Positions 60,924 to 64,000 of a stretch of 64,000 nucleotides of DNA are shown in pieces. The position numbers and the translations under genes are program-made. Source of the DNA: Vibrio sp. 10N.261.55.A7 (GTDB taxonomy: Bacteria > Pseudomonadota > Gammaproteobacteria > Enterobacterales > Vibrionaceae); NCBI RefSeq assembly GCF_002877365.1, contig NZ_MCWZ01000101.1, positions 1-64,000 on the forward strand, given 5' to 3'. Numbering within the stretch: the stretch's first letter is position 1; each line of letters opens with the position of its first letter. A model generated the notes under the pieces. That model had not been told where the DNA came from. It saw only the letters and a list, made by a program, of their open reading frames with translations, and made no database searches.

Positions 60924-61685
60924 CTAACAGGTGTAATACATGCAGATTCGGTTGCCATCGACTTCTTTGATGGTGAATGGGATCTCGTAGATATCACTCA
61001 AGACCGATTCTTGAATCACATCCGATTTACGCCCGCTAATAACTACCTCACCTTTTTTCATCGCAATGACGTTGTCGGAATAACACGACGCAAAGTTAAT
61101 GTCGTGAATCACAATAACGATGGCTTTATTCTGCTCATGAGCCAATCTTTTTAGCGAGCCCATCATGTCTACCGAATGTTTAATATCAAGGTTGTTCAGA
61201 GGCTCATCGAGAAAGACGTAATCGGTATCTTGCGCCACGACCATAGCGATAAAGGCCATCTGCCGTTGACCACCTGATAATTGATCAATGAAACGGTCTT
61301 GAATGTAAGTAATCTCTAGTTGCTCTAGCGCTTTGTCGATAATGCGGTTGTCTTCATCAGTAAGACGACCGTGAGAATACGGGAATCGCCCAAACGACAC
61401 GAGTTCACGCACGGTAAAACGCATATTGATGTTGTTCGACTGACGCAGAACCGCAAGGTGCTTCGCCAGCTCTTGAGTATCCCACTGATTCAGCGGTTTA
61501 TCGCCAATCACCACGCTGCCTGCATCACTTTCCGTTAAACGGCTCGCCATGGAAAGCAGGGTACTTTTACCCGCGCCGTTAGGGCCAATAATGCTGGTCA
61601 CTTCGCCCAAAGGAAACAACGCGTCAGCATTTTTAACGACGTAATTGTCATCGTATTTCTTACTTAAGCCATTAATTTTAATCAT
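60924..61685 (-). CDS. ferric-siderophore ABC ATPase (VctC/YclP-like)
   Basis: 253 residues. Walker A GPNGAGKSTLLSMA, Q-loop LAVLRQSNNINMRFTVRELV, signature LSGGQRQMAFIAMV, Walker B YVFLDEPLNNLD, H-loop VIVIHDINFAS. Sequence type matches the VctC/FatE/YclP group that serves catechol siderophores. Last gene of the operon whose upstream members are two permeases and a binding protein. Confidence 0.92.
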   Translation of the reverse strand: MIKINGLSKKYDDNYVVKNADALFPLGEVTSIIGPNGAGKSTLLSMASRLTESDAGSVVIGDKPLNQWDTQELAKHLAVLRQSNNINMRFTVRELVSFGRFPYSHGRLTDEDNRIIDKALEQLEITYIQDRFIDQLSGGQRQMAFIAMVVAQDTDYVFLDEPLNNLDIKHSVDMMGSLKRLAHEQNKAIVIVIHDINFASCYSDNVIAMKKGEVVISGRKSDVIQESVLSDIYEIPFTIKEVDGNRICMYYTC

Positions 61686-61696
61686 CTCGTCGAACT

Positions 61697-62684
61697 CTAG
61701 TTGAATTTTTGTTTGCTAAGCAGCATCAGGAAGTAAGCGCCACCAACAAAGTTAATGATCACACTGATGGTTGTCTCGAAATTAAGCAGGTTTTCCACTA
61801 CCCACTGGCCGCTTATCAGCATCACGATAGAGAGTAAGCTTGATGCCAGTAACAAAAAGCGGTGTTGGTAACCACTGAACACTTCTCGGGTGAGTGCCAC
61901 AACAATCAAGCCAAAGAACAGCACCGGCCCAACTAACACCGTCGATATCGAGACCAATATGGTGATAACAAACATCACTTTCATGGTGATCTTTTGCGTG
62001 TCTACGCCGAGGCTTTTTGCGTTATCAATGCCTAGCCAGAAGACATCGAGTTTGGGTGCAAGGCGGAAAAGATACAAGGTACTCAACGCAAGCGGAATAA
62101 GGCTCCAGTACACAAGGTCAGAATTTACATTGTTAAAGCTAGCAAACATCGCCCCTTGAATCATGGTGAACTCATTGGGGTCAACCAGCATGGTAAAGAA
62201 GCCCGTTACACTGCCAAAGAGACTACTTAGAACGATACCAATCAGCAGCAGGGTAAAGATGTTGCGATTACCACGGCGAAAGTAGAAACCAAACAATGTC
62301 ATCGCCAGTATCAGCATAATGGCGGTAGTCACCACATAATTTAAACCACTGTTGATCACGATTGGGCTCATGCTGCCAAACAGAACCACCATCAATACTT
62401 GTAGCATCACATACAAGGAATCAAAGCCCAAAATGCTCGGTGTTAAGATGCGATTATTGGTGATGGTCTGAAAGACCAGCGAAGAGGCAGCAATGGCGAT
62501 TGCGGCGATGATGATGGCCAGCACGGCGCGACAAGAAGAATTGATAATTATCGGCTGTCAGCCCTTTGCCAATAAAGAACCCAATGAACACAACGGAAAT
62601 AATAGCCAGAAGAACCACTTTTAAGGGGTTAGTCATTATAAGTTTGCTCATAAACAACGGCTTACTTCTCAACAAGCTAGGCAT
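61697..62684 (-). pseudogene. siderophore permease (VctG/YclO-like), frameshifted
   Basis: The N-terminal ~55 residues (ATG62684; TNPLKVVLLAIISVVFIGFF, NYQFFLSRR) and the remaining 275 residues (VLAIIIAAIAIAASSLVFQT, ITNNRILTPSILGFDSLYVM) lie in different frames. They join near 62520-62530. Both parts together make one FecCD-type permease of about 330 residues. In relatives as I recall them two to three residues separate the RR and VLAI segments, so a short deletion is likely. The downstream part could be made alone from GTG or ATG but lacks the first transmembrane helix. Overlaps the preceding permease gene by eight bases. Confidence 0.8.
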
Positions 62685-63636
62685 TCGACTTATCCTTCAA
62701 AATCAAACCGATGAATACCACTCCACCAAAAATGCTGATGATCATCGAAATCGGTATTTCGTAAGGGAAGATAACGATACGACCAATCACGTCGCACACC
62801 AGAACAAGCAAAGCCCCCCAATACGCTGTCCAGGGCAAATTACGCTTCATGTTATCGCCCATAAACTGCGAGATGATATTCGGAACAATAAGCCCCAAAA
62901 ACGGAATCACACCCACGATCATCACCACCGACGACGACAACACCGCCACCAGCATGACCCCAATCATCACGATTCTTCGATAGTTCAGGCCGATGTTTTT
63001 GGCAAAGCTCTCACCGATGCTGGCCGCGCTGAATTTACTCGCGTAGAGATACGCCAGTATTGATGTTGGAATGGCAAGATAGAGTAGCTCGTAATTCCCT
63101 TTTAATACCGAAGCAAAGTTCGCTACGGTCCAGGAATTAAGGGTTTGGACGAGGTCGTATTTGTACGCAACGAAGGTCGTCAATGAAGAGACAACATTGC
63201 CATACATGATGCCAATCAGCGGGACGAGCATGGCGCTCTTAAACTGCATTCGTTGAATGAATCGCACGAAAACAAGCGTGCCCAACACCGAGAAAGCCAT
63301 GATGATCGACAACTGAATCCAGTTATCAAGTTGAGCAAAAAACACAAGACTGATGATGTAGCCAAGCATGGCACAATCAATGGTGCCTGTGGTTGAAGGT
63401 GCCGCAAAGCGGTTTTGCACGATTTGCTGCATGATCAAACCTGCCACACTTAAACCTGCCCCAGCCAAACCGATGGCAAACAAACGAGGTAAGCGGCTCG
63501 ACATTAAGATTTCAAGCGCGTGCGCGTCACCTGACATCAGTGACTGGAGATTGATATTCGCCACGCCAACAAACAATGAGGCAAAACTTAAAATCGCCAG
63601 ACAGAGTATGGCGATGAAGGGTCTATTTATTTTCAT
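62677..63636 (-). CDS. ferric-siderophore ABC permease (VctD/YclN-like)
   Basis: 319 residues, FecCD family, about nine to ten transmembrane helices. Features: SRLPRLFAIGLAGAGLSVAG, LIMQQIVQNRFAAPSTTGTI, the ATPase-contact region ASKFSAASIGESFAKNIGLN, and VGVIPFLGLIVPNIISQFMG. It is the intact permease half of the importer. It follows the binding-protein gene (48 bp) and overlaps the second permease gene. Confidence 0.92.
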   Translation of the reverse strand: MKINRPFIAILCLAILSFASLFVGVANINLQSLMSGDAHALEILMSSRLPRLFAIGLAGAGLSVAGLIMQQIVQNRFAAPSTTGTIDCAMLGYIISLVFFAQLDNWIQLSIIMAFSVLGTLVFVRFIQRMQFKSAMLVPLIGIMYGNVVSSLTTFVAYKYDLVQTLNSWTVANFASVLKGNYELLYLAIPTSILAYLYASKFSAASIGESFAKNIGLNYRRIVMIGVMLVAVLSSSVVMIVGVIPFLGLIVPNIISQFMGDNMKRNLPWTAYWGALLVLVCDVIGRIVIFPYEIPISMIISIFGGVVFIGLILKDKSNA

Positions 63637-63684
63637 AGTTGAGTCGAAAGTTCGGGCGACAGCAACGCCACCCGAAGAAGTGAA

Positions 63685-64000
63685 TTAGAGTACTTTCTTA
63701 ACGTCGTTGATCATGATCTGAGTCGATTGATAACCACCGGCCGTCAAATACCACGCCGCAGAATCAAGGAACACAACCTTATTGTTCTTCGCCGCTGGCG
63801 TACTGTTCACTAGGTTGTTATCAAAGAACTGCTCAGAACTGGCGTTGCTTGCCCCAATCGCTTGTTGACGGTCCAGAATGAAAATCACATCGGGTTGCGC
63901 ATCGGCCACGTATTCAAACGAAATCAGGTTTCCATGCGGACGAGCCACCGACTCAACATTTTTGCTTTCGCGGGTTTCAAAGCCTAGCTCATCGTAAATC
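63685..64000 (-). CDS. ferric-siderophore binding protein (VctP/YclQ-like), partial
   Basis: Only the C-terminal ~104 residues are in the window; the gene continues past the right edge. The visible part has the helical-backbone binding-protein ending: GLISFEYVADAQPDVIFILD-type strand, DRQQAIGASNASSEQFFDN, and VVFLDSAAWYLTAGGYQSTQ. It delivers the ferric siderophore to the two permeases. First visible gene of the operon. Confidence 0.85.
   Translation of the reverse strand, partial: IYDELGFETRESKNVESVARPHGNLISFEYVADAQPDVIFILDRQQAIGASNASSEQFFDNNLVNSTPAAKNNKVVFLDSAAWYLTAGGYQSTQIMINDVKKVL

Overview
The window looks like chromosomal DNA of a Vibrio-type marine gammaproteobacterium. The pointers are a DUF2860 outer-membrane protein, a VctPDGC-type catechol-siderophore transporter, a heptameric GGGAAGA-type microsatellite, many small single-gene modules with divergent LysR/TetR/AraC regulators, and roughly mid-40s GC. 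The mix of catabolic and detoxification genes would suit an accessory chromosome, but that is inference. I saw no rRNA, tRNA, CRISPR array, integrase or phage genes.

Layout. 1-1.4 kb: relic of an IS5-family (IS903-like) transposase and an 11-copy 7-bp repeat. 1.4-4.1 kb: a PatB/MalY-type C-S lyase followed by a eukaryotic-type glutathione-synthetase-like enzyme, the most intriguing gene pair here. 4.2-9.4 kb: VOC protein, AraC regulator, SGNH hydrolase, ACT-domain protein, YcxB-like protein and several decayed stretches. 9.4-12.5 kb: DUF2860 porin-like protein, an unknown secreted protein and an exported alpha/beta hydrolase. 12.5-23 kb: independent small modules (LysR/aldo-keto reductase/HbpS-like, TetR/glycosyltransferase, Nudix, two LysE exporters, MerR/SDR, RidA, GFA, cupin).

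23.4-38.9 kb is a coherent carbon/nitrogen scavenging region. cdaR-gntP-garK should import and phosphorylate glycerate. A minus-strand operon puuE-uraD-alc-allA-puuD, with divergent uraH, can take urate to glyoxylate plus urea: PuuD urate to hydroxyisourate, UraH to OHCU, UraD to S-allantoin, PuuE to allantoate, Alc to ureidoglycolate, AllA to glyoxylate. Two NCS2 purine permeases and an 8-oxoguanine deaminase complete the uptake and entry steps. Xanthine dehydrogenase and the glyoxylate-to-glycerate enzymes are not in the window.

39-47.9 kb: YdcH-like protein, a TetR/NemA pair with three tandem palindromic operators, a receiver-HPt protein, an RsgA GTPase, an ABC-F ATPase, a DUF1330 protein and a DUF1566/EF-hand secreted protein. 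48.2-52 kb: a three-gene Fe(III)/AfuA-type ABC importer. 52.3-57.2 kb: a TetR-controlled RND efflux pump (adaptor and pump; no outer-membrane channel). 57.4-59 kb: an AT-rich orphan membrane protein flanked by 14-bp direct repeats, next to a REP-like inverted repeat and a decayed copy of the DUF1566 promoter. 59-60.7 kb: LysR and a divergent glutathione S-transferase. 60.9-64 kb: a ferric-siderophore ABC operon running off the right edge, whose second permease carries an apparent frameshift.
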